Below are positions 47,010 to 55,650 of a DNA stretch of 64,000 nucleotides, one piece after another. Where the stretch lies: positions 3,720,001-3,784,000 of the forward strand of contig OZ250139.1 of NCBI GenBank assembly GCA_965237405.1, given 5' to 3'. Under the pieces are notes generated by a model, which had not been told where the DNA came from, did no database searches, and saw only the letters and a list, made by a program, of their open reading frames with translations. The stretch's first letter is position 1. Every line of letters begins with the position of its first letter. A program made the translations under genes and the position numbers. This DNA comes from CAUZIB01 sp963663925. Lineage in GTDB: Bacteria > Acidobacteriota > Vicinamibacteria > Vicinamibacterales > UBA8438.

Positions 47010-47396
47010 CTAGGGTCGAAAGGTCCACTTGGTCAACCGTATCTCGCCTGTCACGCCCCTAACGGTCAACGTGCCGTTGAGCCGTGTGCCGTCCTCCACC
47101 TGAGCCTGGACGCTAACCCCAGCGGCTTCAGCCACGAGTCTCAGGGTCTCTTCGTCGAACGAGATGCTCGTAAACTTGACGCACTCCGGATTAATCATCT
47201 CACCGGAAAAGATGTCATCATCGAGACCGACGGAAAAGCGAAGTGTGGAGCTCTCGTAGCGCCCTTCCGGTCTCCAGCTACCCGACCATGTCCCACGCAG
47301 CGCGTCGCCCTGTGCCAACAAGGACGGCGCTAGTAGCGTCATTACGATGACGATGGGCCATAGCACCGTGAACGTGGCCCCATTTCGTTCGTTCAT
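47010..47396 (-). CDS. exported hypothetical protein
   Basis: 128 residues from ATG 47396, preceded by GAGGAGAT. Signal peptide FTVLWPIVIVMTLLAPSLLA; mature region LRGTWSGSWRPEGRYESS, DDIFSGEMINPECVKF and LTVRGVTGEIRLTKWTF, a small beta-barrel-like pattern. Function unknown. Confidence 0.7.
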   Translation of the reverse strand: MNERNGATFTVLWPIVIVMTLLAPSLLAQGDALRGTWSGSWRPEGRYESSTLRFSVGLDDDIFSGEMINPECVKFTSISFDEETLRLVAEAAGVSVQAQVEDGTRLNGTLTVRGVTGEIRLTKWTFRP

Positions 47397-47467
47397 GGCT
47401 ATATCTCCTCTCTTTCGTGCTCCGGCTTCGACTGACCGATTGGCCAGGATTTCCGTATCACTAGAGG

Positions 47468-47552
47468 CCTCGATCCTACCGCTGGTTGGCAAGGGTTCAA
47501 TGCAGCCGGTTACGGCTCACGCGGATCCGCGGCGTTCCACGCGCGGGCGCTC
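47468..47552. repeat. intergenic repeat, copy 5
   Basis: GATCCTACCGCTGGTTGGCA, CAGCCGGTTACGGCTCACGC, CGTTCCACGCGCGGGCG. On the minus strand: ARAWNAADPREP followed by a stop. Confidence 0.65.
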
Positions 47553-47961
47553 AGCCGACGTAGACAAATAGGGGCGGGATCATCCCGATGCCAAATTGCT
47601 GGCCTGCGTACCGAACAACTGCATAGTACCTAGACGTAGTGATCATTTCGATATAGAAGCTATCAGCTTCCCCCTCCTCACCGAACGCGGCAAGGGCCTC
47701 TTCCAGATCGCAGTAACGCTCAGGATGGTTCGACACAGCGGCCTCCGCTGCCTCTTTTTCTTTTGCCTCCATTTTACGCCTCTCCCACGCTGTTTCTGAA
47801 GACGGAAGGCCCCAATTGGGATCAGTGAAAATGGCCCTTCTCGGATGAGAACTGCTGAAGTCAGGCGCACTAGTGATGGCGAATACCGCCCAGAGCGCCA
47901 GCCAGAACCCGGTGCCGACGATCCAGAGCCGGTGCCACCCGTCAATCTTGTTTCTACTCAT
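47551..47961 (-). CDS. hypothetical protein with one membrane helix
   Basis: 136 residues. N-terminal helix LWIVGTGFWLALWAVFAIT, then an acidic charged helix (RRKMEAKEKEAAEAAVS) and a C-terminal part ending QFGIGMIPPLFVYVG. No family recognised. Confidence 0.6.
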   Translation of the reverse strand: MSRNKIDGWHRLWIVGTGFWLALWAVFAITSAPDFSSSHPRRAIFTDPNWGLPSSETAWERRKMEAKEKEAAEAAVSNHPERYCDLEEALAAFGEEGEADSFYIEMITTSRYYAVVRYAGQQFGIGMIPPLFVYVG

Positions 47962-48245
47962 CGCTGCGGACTCGTCTCCCGCTTTGTTTCGCTGGATAAG
48001 GAATCCTCAACCGGCGTGCAATCTTCTCATAAGGACCGTTGCCCGACAATGTTCGTCTGTTTAAAAACGTCGAAGGCCTCGCTGGAGGAGTCCGCCTGTG
48101 GTGCGAAAACAAGGAGTAGACTCTAGAAGATGTTGATACTGTCGGCGTGGCTCGCGGGCGAGTTCAGGCAGAACGCTCGCGGAACCCTGGGCAGCGACAT
48201 GACCCCCACGCCACACAGGGGCCACCGACCGGCTGACGGACGCGG

Positions 48246-50078
48246 GTGACGGCGCTCCACGAGGCGATCGCTCGGTACTGGGGCTACACGACCTTCCGGC
48301 CTCTGCAGCTCGAAGCGATGGACGCGGTACTTGCGGACCGCGATTCTCTTGTTGTGCTGCCGACCGGTGGCGGCAAGTCACTCTGCTTCCAGGCACCGGC
48401 GCTCGTCCGCCCGGGACTCGCTCTTATCGTCTCTCCTCTTATCTCGTTGATGAAGGACCAGGTCGACACCCTCGTTGGCAACGGCGTGCCGGCCGGGCTT
48501 TACAACAGCTCACTGGCGGCCGATGAGAAAGCGACCGTTGTCGCTGGACTCCGCGAGGGACGTTACCGCCTCCTGTATGTGTCACCGGAACGGCTCGTCG
48601 GCGAAGGCGGCGACGTGTTTCTGGCGCTGCTCTCGTCTTGTCAGATCAGCTTTGTGGCGGTCGATGAGGCCCACTGCGTCAGCCAGTGGGGACACGACTT
48701 CAGACCAGAGTATCGTCAGCTCGGACGCCTACGCCAACGTCTACCCGGCGTCAGCCTGCACGCCTATACAGCAACCGCCACCTCGCGTGTCCGGTACGAT
48801 ATCGCCTCCGCGCTTGCCCTGAACGATCCACTGGAATTCGTCGGCTCATTCGACCGACCAAATCTCCTGTATCGAGTGCTGCCCAGGGCGGCGCTGAAGC
48901 AACAACTACTCGGCGTGCTCGAGCGCCATCGCCGCGAGGCAGGAATTATCTACTGCATATCGCGACGAGAGGTGGATACGTTGGCTGAGTGGCTGACAGG
49001 GCTTGGCACACCAGCCCTGCCGTATCACGCGGGACTATCAGACGAGGACCGTCGCCACAACCAGGACGAGTTCGTGAACGAACGCGTCGACGTCATCGTG
49101 GCCACCGTCGCCTTTGGTATGGGCATCGACCGATCGAACGTCCGGTTCGTCGTCCACGCCGGCGCTCCGCGCTCACTCGAACACTACCAGCAGGAGTCTG
49201 GACGCGCAGGCCGAGACGGACTCGAGGCCGAATGCGTGCTGATCTCCTCGGCGGCCGATTTCATGAAGTGGCGTCTGATGCTCGAGCGAAGCGGCGAGCT
49301 CTCCCCCGCCAACGATACTCTCTTGCGGCAGATGGAGCGTTACGCGACCGGGGTGGGGTGTCGTCATTCGCATCTCGCCGAGTACTTCGGGGACGAGTAT
49401 CCGGCTGACAGGAACGGTGGCCAGAACGGTTGCGCGGCCTGTGACTACTGCCTCGACGAGCTCGAGACCGTCGCCAACCCAACCGCGCTCGCCCGCAAGA
49501 TCCTGTCGTGCGTCGCCCGAGTCGAGCAGCGATTCGGTGCGACGCACGTCGCGAACATCCTACGAGGACACACCTCCGAGCAGGTTGTCGCCAGAGAGCA
49601 CGAAAGGCTGAGTACGTTTGGTCTGCTTCCTGACGCGTCGGTCACCGAGGTCCGCGGCTACATCGAACAGCTCACCGGGCTGGGGCTGCTGAGACAAGCT
49701 GGAAGCAAGTATCCCGTGCTCGCGCTCACATCCGCCGGTCTCGAATGTCTGAAGGACGAGACGCGGTGCTCAGACCTGAGGCTCGCGCGGCAGCGTCCTC
49801 TCCGGAAGACAGCAACACGAGCACGGTCGCGCGCCGAGGCCGAATCGTGGGAGGGCGTCGATCGTGACATCTTTGATCGTTTACGTGCCGTGCGCCTCGA
49901 GATCGCGCAGGCGCGGGGCGTGCCGCCATACGTAATTTTTCACGATGCACCCCTTCGGGATATGGCACGACTACGCCCCACCTCCCTCGACGCGCTCCTG
50001 GCCGTCAAGGGTGTTGGCGCCCGGAAGGCGGACGACCTCGGAGAAACTTTTCTCGCGGCTATTCGAAGCTACTCCTGA
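48246..50078 (+). CDS. recQ: RecQ-type DNA helicase
   Basis: 610 residues from a GTG. Superfamily 2 motifs: FRPLQLEAMDAVLADRDSLV (motif 0), VVLPTGGGKSLCFQAPAL (Walker A), FVAVDEAHCVSQWGHDFR (DEAH), HAYTATATSRVRYDI, VIVATVAFGMGIDRSNV and YQQESGRAGRDGLEAECVL. Zinc site CRHSHLAEYFG with CAACDYC, winged helix, and C-terminal HRDC (VFDRLRAVR-like region LRAVRLEIAQARGVPPYV). A 3'-5' helicase for recombination and repair. The start is not preceded by a strong ribosome site. Confidence 0.95.
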   Translation: MTALHEAIARYWGYTTFRPLQLEAMDAVLADRDSLVVLPTGGGKSLCFQAPALVRPGLALIVSPLISLMKDQVDTLVGNGVPAGLYNSSLAADEKATVVAGLREGRYRLLYVSPERLVGEGGDVFLALLSSCQISFVAVDEAHCVSQWGHDFRPEYRQLGRLRQRLPGVSLHAYTATATSRVRYDIASALALNDPLEFVGSFDRPNLLYRVLPRAALKQQLLGVLERHRREAGIIYCISRREVDTLAEWLTGLGTPALPYHAGLSDEDRRHNQDEFVNERVDVIVATVAFGMGIDRSNVRFVVHAGAPRSLEHYQQESGRAGRDGLEAECVLISSAADFMKWRLMLERSGELSPANDTLLRQMERYATGVGCRHSHLAEYFGDEYPADRNGGQNGCAACDYCLDELETVANPTALARKILSCVARVEQRFGATHVANILRGHTSEQVVAREHERLSTFGLLPDASVTEVRGYIEQLTGLGLLRQAGSKYPVLALTSAGLECLKDETRCSDLRLARQRPLRKTATRARSRAEAESWEGVDRDIFDRLRAVRLEIAQARGVPPYVIFHDAPLRDMARLRPTSLDALLAVKGVGARKADDLGETFLAAIRSYS

Positions 50079-50157
50079 ACGCCAGGACGAACACCGCTCC
50101 GACTAGCTTGTTACTGCGTCCTGATCGCTTCGCCATTCTCTGTTCCTGCCGTCACAT

Positions 50158-50275
50158 GAGTGACGCGGTCGCATACGGTTTCTTGGGTCCGAATTTCTCA
50201 TTCCACACCCACCCGTCGAGGGCCTCCAGCCGCTGGCGACGATCCGCGGACAGCGTCTCCTGTTCTGGCACGTCC
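50158..50275 (-). pseudogene. helicase-associated (HA) domain scrap
   Basis: Minus-strand ADRRQRLEALDGWVWNEKF and GPKKPYATASLM fit the R..LEALPGWVWD core of HA domains found in plasmid and phage helicases. No helicase core around it. 50279-50400 contains nothing recognisable. Confidence 0.5.
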
Positions 50276-50400
50276 CGAAGGTTCGTGCATTCCTGCTAGA
50301 GCATCTCGACGAGGCCAAACGCATCCTGCGCTACGAGGCCGATGACGCGCATTTCGTTGGGGCGTAATGCCAGCCTACCCCTTCAGGGAGGCTGACGATA

Positions 50401-50760
50401 GTGGAACTTCTGGATCTTATCGGTAAGTTTATTTGGACGGCGTTTGGTATTGGAGCGATTGCCGCTTGGATAGCATTCAGACAGTACTTTGAAGTCCAAA
50501 GGCAGGTCCTTGATCTTCAGCGAGAGAACGCAAAGACTTTTAAACGCATGCAGGAGTCGCTTGACTATATCCACCGCCATGTTCTTTACGTCGAGCGACG
50601 GAATGCTCCGAGGCAAGAGACTCTGAGGGAAGAAACTTTGCGGGAATTTGGTTACGGTCCTGACGCGAACCTGTCAGACATTCTTGGGTCTGACCCCAAG
50701 CCTCGAACAATCTCAGATGTTAGAAGAGAAAAAACTGACGAGTCTTCAGACGAGGAGTAA
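50401..50760 (+). CDS. small membrane/coiled-coil protein
   Basis: 119 residues from GTG 50401. N-terminal helix FIWTAFGIGAIAAWIAF, then a long coiled coil FEVQRQVLDLQRENAKTF and MQESLDYIHRHVL, acidic tail. The end overlaps the next gene by 44 bp, so the two are probably co-translated. Lower GC than the neighbours suggests phage or plasmid origin. Confidence 0.6.
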   Translation: MELLDLIGKFIWTAFGIGAIAAWIAFRQYFEVQRQVLDLQRENAKTFKRMQESLDYIHRHVLYVERRNAPRQETLREETLREFGYGPDANLSDILGSDPKPRTISDVRREKTDESSDEE

Positions 50761-51205
50761 ACTGCCAGCCTATTTCAAGTTTGATGACGGTGGCCGTAAG
50801 GCTGCTGGATACAAGGGAACGGCGGCTGGAGACTGTGTCGTGCGAGCCATCGCTATCGCCTCAGGGAAGGACTATCAGGAGGTGTATGACGCGATAAATG
50901 AAGGGTGTCGGACGCAACGTAAGACCAAGCGGATGCATCGCGAAACCTCAGCACGAGTCGGCGTGTACGTGAAACGAAAATGGTACAAGGATTACTTGCA
51001 GAGTCTGGGCTTTCGTTGGGTTCCGACGATGCACATCGGATCGGGCTGTCAGGTGCATCTCAGAGCCGACGAATTACCAAGTGGGCGGCTAGTGGTGCAT
51101 GTCTCTAAGCATTCGACAGCTGTGATAGATGGCGTAATCCATGACACTCATGACCCAAGCCGCGCGGGGACTCGCTGCGTCTATGGATATTGGATAAGGG
51201 GCTAG
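50717..51205 (+). CDS. possible papain-fold cysteine protein of phage type
   Basis: 162 residues from ATG 50717. GDCVVRAIAIASGKDYQEV (Cys at a helix N-terminus), WYKDYLQSLGFRWVPTM, GRLVVHVSKHSTAVIDG (His) and VIHDTHDPSRAGTRCVYG (Asp/His). The Cys...His...Asp order and the G-D-C-V start resemble papain-fold peptidases or amidases in phage-encoded hypothetical proteins. Not assigned to a named family. Overlaps the membrane/coiled-coil gene. Confidence 0.6.
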   Translation: MLEEKKLTSLQTRSKLPAYFKFDDGGRKAAGYKGTAAGDCVVRAIAIASGKDYQEVYDAINEGCRTQRKTKRMHRETSARVGVYVKRKWYKDYLQSLGFRWVPTMHIGSGCQVHLRADELPSGRLVVHVSKHSTAVIDGVIHDTHDPSRAGTRCVYGYWIRG

Positions 51206-51251
51206 AACCCTTCATCGCTGCGACCTGAAGGTCTAGGGCAGTAACAACCGT

Positions 51252-51793
51252 TCAGGGCATCCTGAAGGTGTCATCGAAAGTGAGCTCCGCCGTCGCGGTC
51301 TCCCCCTCGGTCAGTTCGATCGCCATGGGAGCGTATAACGCGTCCAAGATGGCACCGGCTGGCGTGCCGGAGAGAACGGTAACCCAATCAAACCCACCCT
51401 GCTCGTCATAGAGCGCCGCCACATACACCGGTGAGGCGGTGAGGTTGGAGAACGACGCCGTCCCACCGTTCTCCGAGACGACCTGAAACGCGAGCGGCTG
51501 GTTATCAAAGGTCGAGGAATCGAAGAGCGACACGTAGATGGCGTTGGCCGAACTGACCTCACCGCCCCCCTGATAGGTCACGACCACCTCGAGCGACCGC
51601 CCCTGGGCCGCCCAGGCCCAACCCCCGCCTCAGCCCCGCGACCGCCGCGACCGCCACCGCGGAATTCTGGAAGTTCACTGGCCTCCCGGTCGAGACTCCA
51701 GATACCTGAGAAGTCAACGGTCTGGGCCTCGAGGGGCACGTTGACCGTAACTAGGAATGCCAGAACTCCAACGGCTGCTAGTGTCTGTTTCAT
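51252..51793 (-). CDS. exported hypothetical protein, two frames
   Basis: The N-terminal frame from ATG 51793 has a signal peptide (TLAAVGVLAFLVTVNVPLE) and DFSGIWSLDREASELPEF followed by a Gly/Arg-rich stretch. The rest is in another frame beginning near GRSLEVVVTYQGGGEVSS and ending LTEGETATAELTFDDTF at 51252. Either a frameshift in the glycine-rich region or two fused remnants. Part of the second half is repeated at 53144-53297. Confidence 0.6.
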
Positions 51794-51804
51794 GTGTTTA
51801 CCTC

Positions 51805-53031
51805 CTATTCAAATCGCAACGACTCGATCGGATCGAGGCGTGCCGCTTGTCGGGCGGGATAGAAGCCAAAAAAGATGCCCGTGGCCCCAGCAAAACCAAC
51901 CGAAAGAGCGACAATGTCAGTAGGGACGGCGGTCGGCCACTCTAGGAAACGGGTGAGGCTATCAGCGACACCGAACGCGACTGCCACACCTATCAGACCA
52001 CCAACCACACTAAGAACAACCGCCTCCACGAGAAACTGCATGAGAACATCGCGGCCCTTGGCACCGATCGCCATTCGAAGACCGATCTCACGAGTTCTCT
52101 CGGTCACCGACACCAGCATAATGTTCATGATGCCGATTCCGCCGACGATGAGGGATACGCCAGCGATACCTGCAAGCAGCCCGGTCATTGTCTCGGTCAT
52201 GCTGGATCGAAAGCTAACCATGTCTTCTTGCGTGCGAACCATGAAGTCGTTGTCCTCGCCAGGAATAAGCCGATGTTGAACGCGAAGCACTTCGGAAATC
52301 TGGTCGCTAATGGCCTGCATTTCATCGACCGAAGCGGCGGAGAGGGAGATCCCCGAGATATTCGTGCCGTCACGACCGCGTAACTTCTTTTGCACTGTTG
52401 TGTATGGCGCAACAATGATGTCGTCTTGATCCTGACCCCACTGGCCGGAACCCTTCGATTCCAGAACACCGATGACCTGAAACGACTGGTTGCGAATTCG
52501 AACACGTTGACCCACTGGGTCGGCCCCTTCGCCAAAGAGTTCGTCTCGAACGATCGTACCCAATATCGCCACCTTTGCAGCGCTACGGACGTGAGTCTCG
52601 GTAAAGAACGTGCCGTGCTCGATGTTCCAGTGCCGAATGAGGGGAAACTCAACGTCGGTCCCCTCGATTTGAGCCGACCAGTTCTGTCCTGCTGCGATAA
52701 CTTGGTCCCGTGTGTTCACGCGAGCCGCGATATACATGATGCCTGGAACTTGCTCACGAATGGCCTCGACGTCCTTGACCTTGAGCGTTGGGGCGCCGCC
52801 TACCCCCATGCTGACGCCACCCCGACGCCAGTTCCCTGCGCGCACCGTGATCAGGTTAGTGCCAGCGGCTTCTGCCTGTTCCTCGATTTGCTGCTGCGCT
52901 CCATTACCGAGCGCGACCATCGTGATGACGGCAGCGACGCCGATGATCATGCCTAACATGGTCAGCGTTGTGCGCATCTTGTTACGAGCAAGCGCCTTGA
53001 GGGCAACACGAAGAATGACAATCAATGACAT
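51805..53031 (-). CDS. MacB-type ABC transporter permease
   Basis: 408 residues: helix 1 NKMRTTLTMLGMIIGVAAV, large periplasmic MacB_PCD domain (ITVRAGNWRRGGVSMG ... GTIVRDELFGEGADPVGQRV), then FtsX domain with IAGVSLIVGGIGIMNIML, SVTERTREIGLRMAIGAKG and FGFYPARQAARLDPIESLR. No ATPase gene is adjacent. Probably exports peptides or drugs or supports an outer-membrane efflux system; partner genes lie elsewhere. Flanked by direct repeats of the exported protein gene. Confidence 0.92.
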   Translation of the reverse strand: MSLIVILRVALKALARNKMRTTLTMLGMIIGVAAVITMVALGNGAQQQIEEQAEAAGTNLITVRAGNWRRGGVSMGVGGAPTLKVKDVEAIREQVPGIMYIAARVNTRDQVIAAGQNWSAQIEGTDVEFPLIRHWNIEHGTFFTETHVRSAAKVAILGTIVRDELFGEGADPVGQRVRIRNQSFQVIGVLESKGSGQWGQDQDDIIVAPYTTVQKKLRGRDGTNISGISLSAASVDEMQAISDQISEVLRVQHRLIPGEDNDFMVRTQEDMVSFRSSMTETMTGLLAGIAGVSLIVGGIGIMNIMLVSVTERTREIGLRMAIGAKGRDVLMQFLVEAVVLSVVGGLIGVAVAFGVADSLTRFLEWPTAVPTDIVALSVGFAGATGIFFGFYPARQAARLDPIESLRFE

Positions 53032-53045
53032 GACAATTCCTTGTG

Positions 53046-53297
53046 TCAGCTGGAGGCTGACCGGATGGGGTCCAACCCAACCGCGGCGGTGTTAGTAGCG
53101 ACATATTCGGATTCTGAGTTGGCCCTTCGGCGCGCGCTATTGGGCTCGTCCGAGACAACCTGAAACGCGAGCGGCTGGTTATCAACGGTCGGGGAATCGA
53201 AGAGCGACACGTAGATGGCGTTGGCCGAACTGACCTCGCCGCCCCCCTGATAGGTCACGACCACCTCGAGCGACCGCCCCTGGGCCGCCCAGTCCAA
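53046..53297 (-). pseudogene. duplicate of exported-protein segment fused to permease tail
   Basis: AAQGRSLEVVVTYQGGGEV through NQPLAFQVVSDE repeats 51480-51610 at about 95% identity over 140 bp. It ends with AAVGLDPIRSAS, like the C-terminus of FtsX-type permeases. A recombination scar, not a gene. Confidence 0.7.
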
Positions 53298-53303
53298 CCG
53301 GGA

Positions 53304-54221
53304 TCAGGCCACTTCCCGAGTGTATTGGTTGAACCACGCGATCGTGCGCGTCCAGGCCTCCTCCGCGGCGACCTGGTTGTAACGTTCCGGGGTGGCGTCG
53401 TTAAAAAATTCGTGCACCGAGTCCGGGTAGATGTGGCCCTCGTGCCTTACGTTGTTGGCCTGCATCGCCGCCTCGTACTCTGGATAGGCCTCGACCAGCC
53501 TGGTATCGAGCGCACCATGGTGAATGACCATGGCCGCTCGGATCTTCGGCACGTCTTCGACGGCGGAAGCTCCGCCATAGAACGGTGCCGCCGCCGCCAA
53601 GTCCGCGCCCAGCAGCACGGCCAGCGTGTTGCTCATGCCGCCTCCGAAACAGAACTCCGTCGCGGCGATCTGTCCGTTGCAGTCCGGACGCGACTTCAAC
53701 CATCGCGCGGCGGCAACAAAGTCCGCGGTCATCTTCTCGCGATCGATCGTGCGGAACAGCTGGCCGCCCTCGTAGTCGTCGCCAGGATAGCCGCCGACCG
53801 TCGTCAGCGCGTCCGGCGCGAACGCCATGAAGTTCGCCAAAGCGAAGCGTCGTGCCACATCCTCGGTATGTGGATTGAGACCCCGGTTCTCGTGAATCAC
53901 GATCACGCCGGGCAGCTGGGCTGAGGCTTCGCTTCGCGAGTCCGCACTGAAGGGCCGCACCAGGTACCCGCGGATGTAGCCGTTTCCGTCGGGCGAGGGC
54001 AGGGTCTCGTAGCTCGCCCGGATACGCTCGTCTTCCTTGGACACATGCTGCCCCAGCGCGTAGTTCGGCATCAGTGCCTCAATAATCGCCGCGGTCGTGA
54101 GACCGCCGATGGCAAAGCGCTTCACGCCAGACAGGAAGTCACGGCGATTGACCTCGCCGTGAATGAACTGGGTGTACAGATCGACGGCTGCCGGCGGTAT
54201 CTTCGGTCGTTGCGGGTCCAT
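53304..54221 (-). CDS. exported dienelactone hydrolase-family protein
   Basis: 305 residues with a Tat-like signal VNRRDFLSGVKRFAIGGL. Hydrolase motifs: LPGVIVIHENRGLNPHTED, nucleophile Cys in AATEFCFGGGMSNTLAV, acid in VIHHGALDTRL and His in YPDSVHEFFND. The Cys-Asp-His triad is that of dienelactone hydrolases; the physiological substrate is unknown. Complete and in good frame. Confidence 0.9.
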   Translation of the reverse strand: MDPQRPKIPPAAVDLYTQFIHGEVNRRDFLSGVKRFAIGGLTTAAIIEALMPNYALGQHVSKEDERIRASYETLPSPDGNGYIRGYLVRPFSADSRSEASAQLPGVIVIHENRGLNPHTEDVARRFALANFMAFAPDALTTVGGYPGDDYEGGQLFRTIDREKMTADFVAAARWLKSRPDCNGQIAATEFCFGGGMSNTLAVLLGADLAAAAPFYGGASAVEDVPKIRAAMVIHHGALDTRLVEAYPEYEAAMQANNVRHEGHIYPDSVHEFFNDATPERYNQVAAEEAWTRTIAWFNQYTREVA

Positions 54222-54678
54222 GGTTTCTCCTCCGCCTGACGCTTATCTGCTGGGCCGAGGATACCACTGCGTTAGCGTACGGATACCAACGAGTCCACAG
54301 GTATTGTCAGACTGACTGCCCAGCGTATCAGAGTAACGGGATGAACAGCCACGCCGAGTTGGACCACGAAAAGGAATGCATCATCGACCCACAACGGATC
54401 GGTCGGGTCACGTATGAGGAAATTACAACTCTCTTGGATTAAGCCACGTAACCTAGAGCACGAACTGAAGTGCCAACGTCACCGCGATCCCTACAAGCAC
54501 TCCGCGCACGAACCATCTCACACTCGGGTTGCTTAGATTCTCCATCCCCCGCATTTTCTTCTCCTACATCAAGCGGTTATCTCAATCGGTACCGTTGAGT
54601 TCTTCTTCAGCACAGGCGCAGAGAGTAGCAGGAAGCGGGGAGAGTGTCAGCGGAAGGGTGGCGGGTGTGGGAAATAGG
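54222..54678. other. stretch without a firm gene
   Basis: A 33-codon plus frame at 54340 (LDHEKECIIDPQRIGRVTY) looks protein-like but has no family. A minus hydrophobic frame near 54500 (VRWFVRGVLVGIAV) is cut short unless a base is added. Neither is reported as a gene. Confidence 0.3.
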
Positions 54679-54904
54679 TCAGATCAGGCGACTGAGAGCC
54701 ACCAGCCCGAAGTAGAGCACCGCCGTTGCCCAATTCTGACCCCCCCGGCGGAAGCGCTTTGCGAAGGGGCCGGAGTAATGGCTCGGTGAGAGCATCCACC
54801 AGTCTCGTCAGCGAGCGGGTGGTGTCATTCACGGGGAGCCATGTGAGGACCATGGAGGCCAGCACGATGTACGAGTAACATCTGAGTAACTGACTGATCA
54901 GCAT
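54679..54904 (-). CDS. YggT-family membrane protein, frameshifted in a G-run
   Basis: IVLASMVLTWLPVNDTTRS and LTEPLLRPLRKALPPGG are the typical YggT core. At a run of seven C (plus strand, about 54739-54745) the frame leaves; in the next frame the family C-terminus TAVLYFGLVALSRLI ends at TGA 54679-54681. One base in the homopolymer restores a protein of about 75 residues. Confidence 0.8.
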
Positions 54905-54932
54905 GCATAATCCCTTGAGGTAGATCGCCGAC

Positions 54933-55166
54933 TAATACACACGACCCGCGACGTATTCGGGTTCATCCGCATGGGTAATCTTTGCCCCAAGTTTTTTTTG
55001 CTACAAACGCCGCCACGTCATAATCAGGATCAGGATTGGACGGCACAGGGTTATACGGATGGAACAAGGTGTAAAACTCGCACTGAGTTTGTAGTAGAAA
55101 ATCCTTGGATAACCAGATCCCCTCGTTAATCTCCGCCGTGAAATCATCAACTGTTATGCGTATCAT
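54933..55166 (-). CDS. small hypothetical protein, frameshifted in an A-run
   Basis: MIRITVDDFTAEINEGIW, LLQTQCEFYTLFHPY, DYDVAAFVAKK, then a run of eight T on the plus strand (about 54986-54993). Removing one base gives LGAKITHADEPEYVAGRVY and a stop at 54933, a more protein-like end than the present one. Function unknown. Confidence 0.6.
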
Positions 55167-55242
55167 TCACCCTCAAACATAAATCGCTTGTCGATTCTTC
55201 ACTCCACCCTAATCGACCTGAGAACGGATATTAGCCAGAGGT

Positions 55243-55584
55243 CTACCACGGCCTTTTGACCGTGATCGCCGCCGCGACCTGAATACGTTCGGTGGCTCGC
55301 CCGACACTCCGGTCCACCAAACTATTCGCGGCACCCAAGGCCACGCTTTCGGACTCGGCCGTGAGCAGGCATTCGAGCACCTCGACCGCACGTGGCGCGA
55401 GGCCACGGAGCCGAAATTCAGCCAACTCGACAGCCGCCGCCGCTTTGGCCAGTGCTTGTGGGGCCTTGCCGCCGTGCGTCGAACAAACGACCTGCCCCTT
55501 CATCGCCCACCGTTTGCACGGCTGTTTCGTTCGTGAGCTTCGCGCTGTGCAGAGCCGAGCATGCCGTGATGCAATTTGATTCAT
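55243..55584 (-). CDS. phage-like Cys/His-motif protein, copy 1
   Basis: About 113 residues from ATG 55584. Putative zinc site: RLCTARSSRTKQPCKRWA, VVCSTHGGKAPQALAKA (C..C..C..HGG). Helical rest LRGLAPRAVEVLECLL and conserved tail SVGRATERIQVAAAITV. The HGG.APQ motif is widespread in phage and prophage proteins near terminase genes. A paralogue with an almost identical 3' end is at 63630. Confidence 0.7.
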   Translation of the reverse strand: MNQIASRHARLCTARSSRTKQPCKRWAMKGQVVCSTHGGKAPQALAKAAAAVELAEFRLRGLAPRAVEVLECLLTAESESVALGAANSLVDRSVGRATERIQVAAAITVKRPW

Positions 55585-55650
55585 GGGTGGGATTGTTTCA
55601 AGGGTGCGTTTGACCGGCAACCGAAAATCGGCACGGAAGCACCACGCAGA

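Noticed and set aside
43247..47552. Integron cassette array with attC sites
   Set aside because: The repeats lack GTTRRRY core sites and the genes point in both directions.
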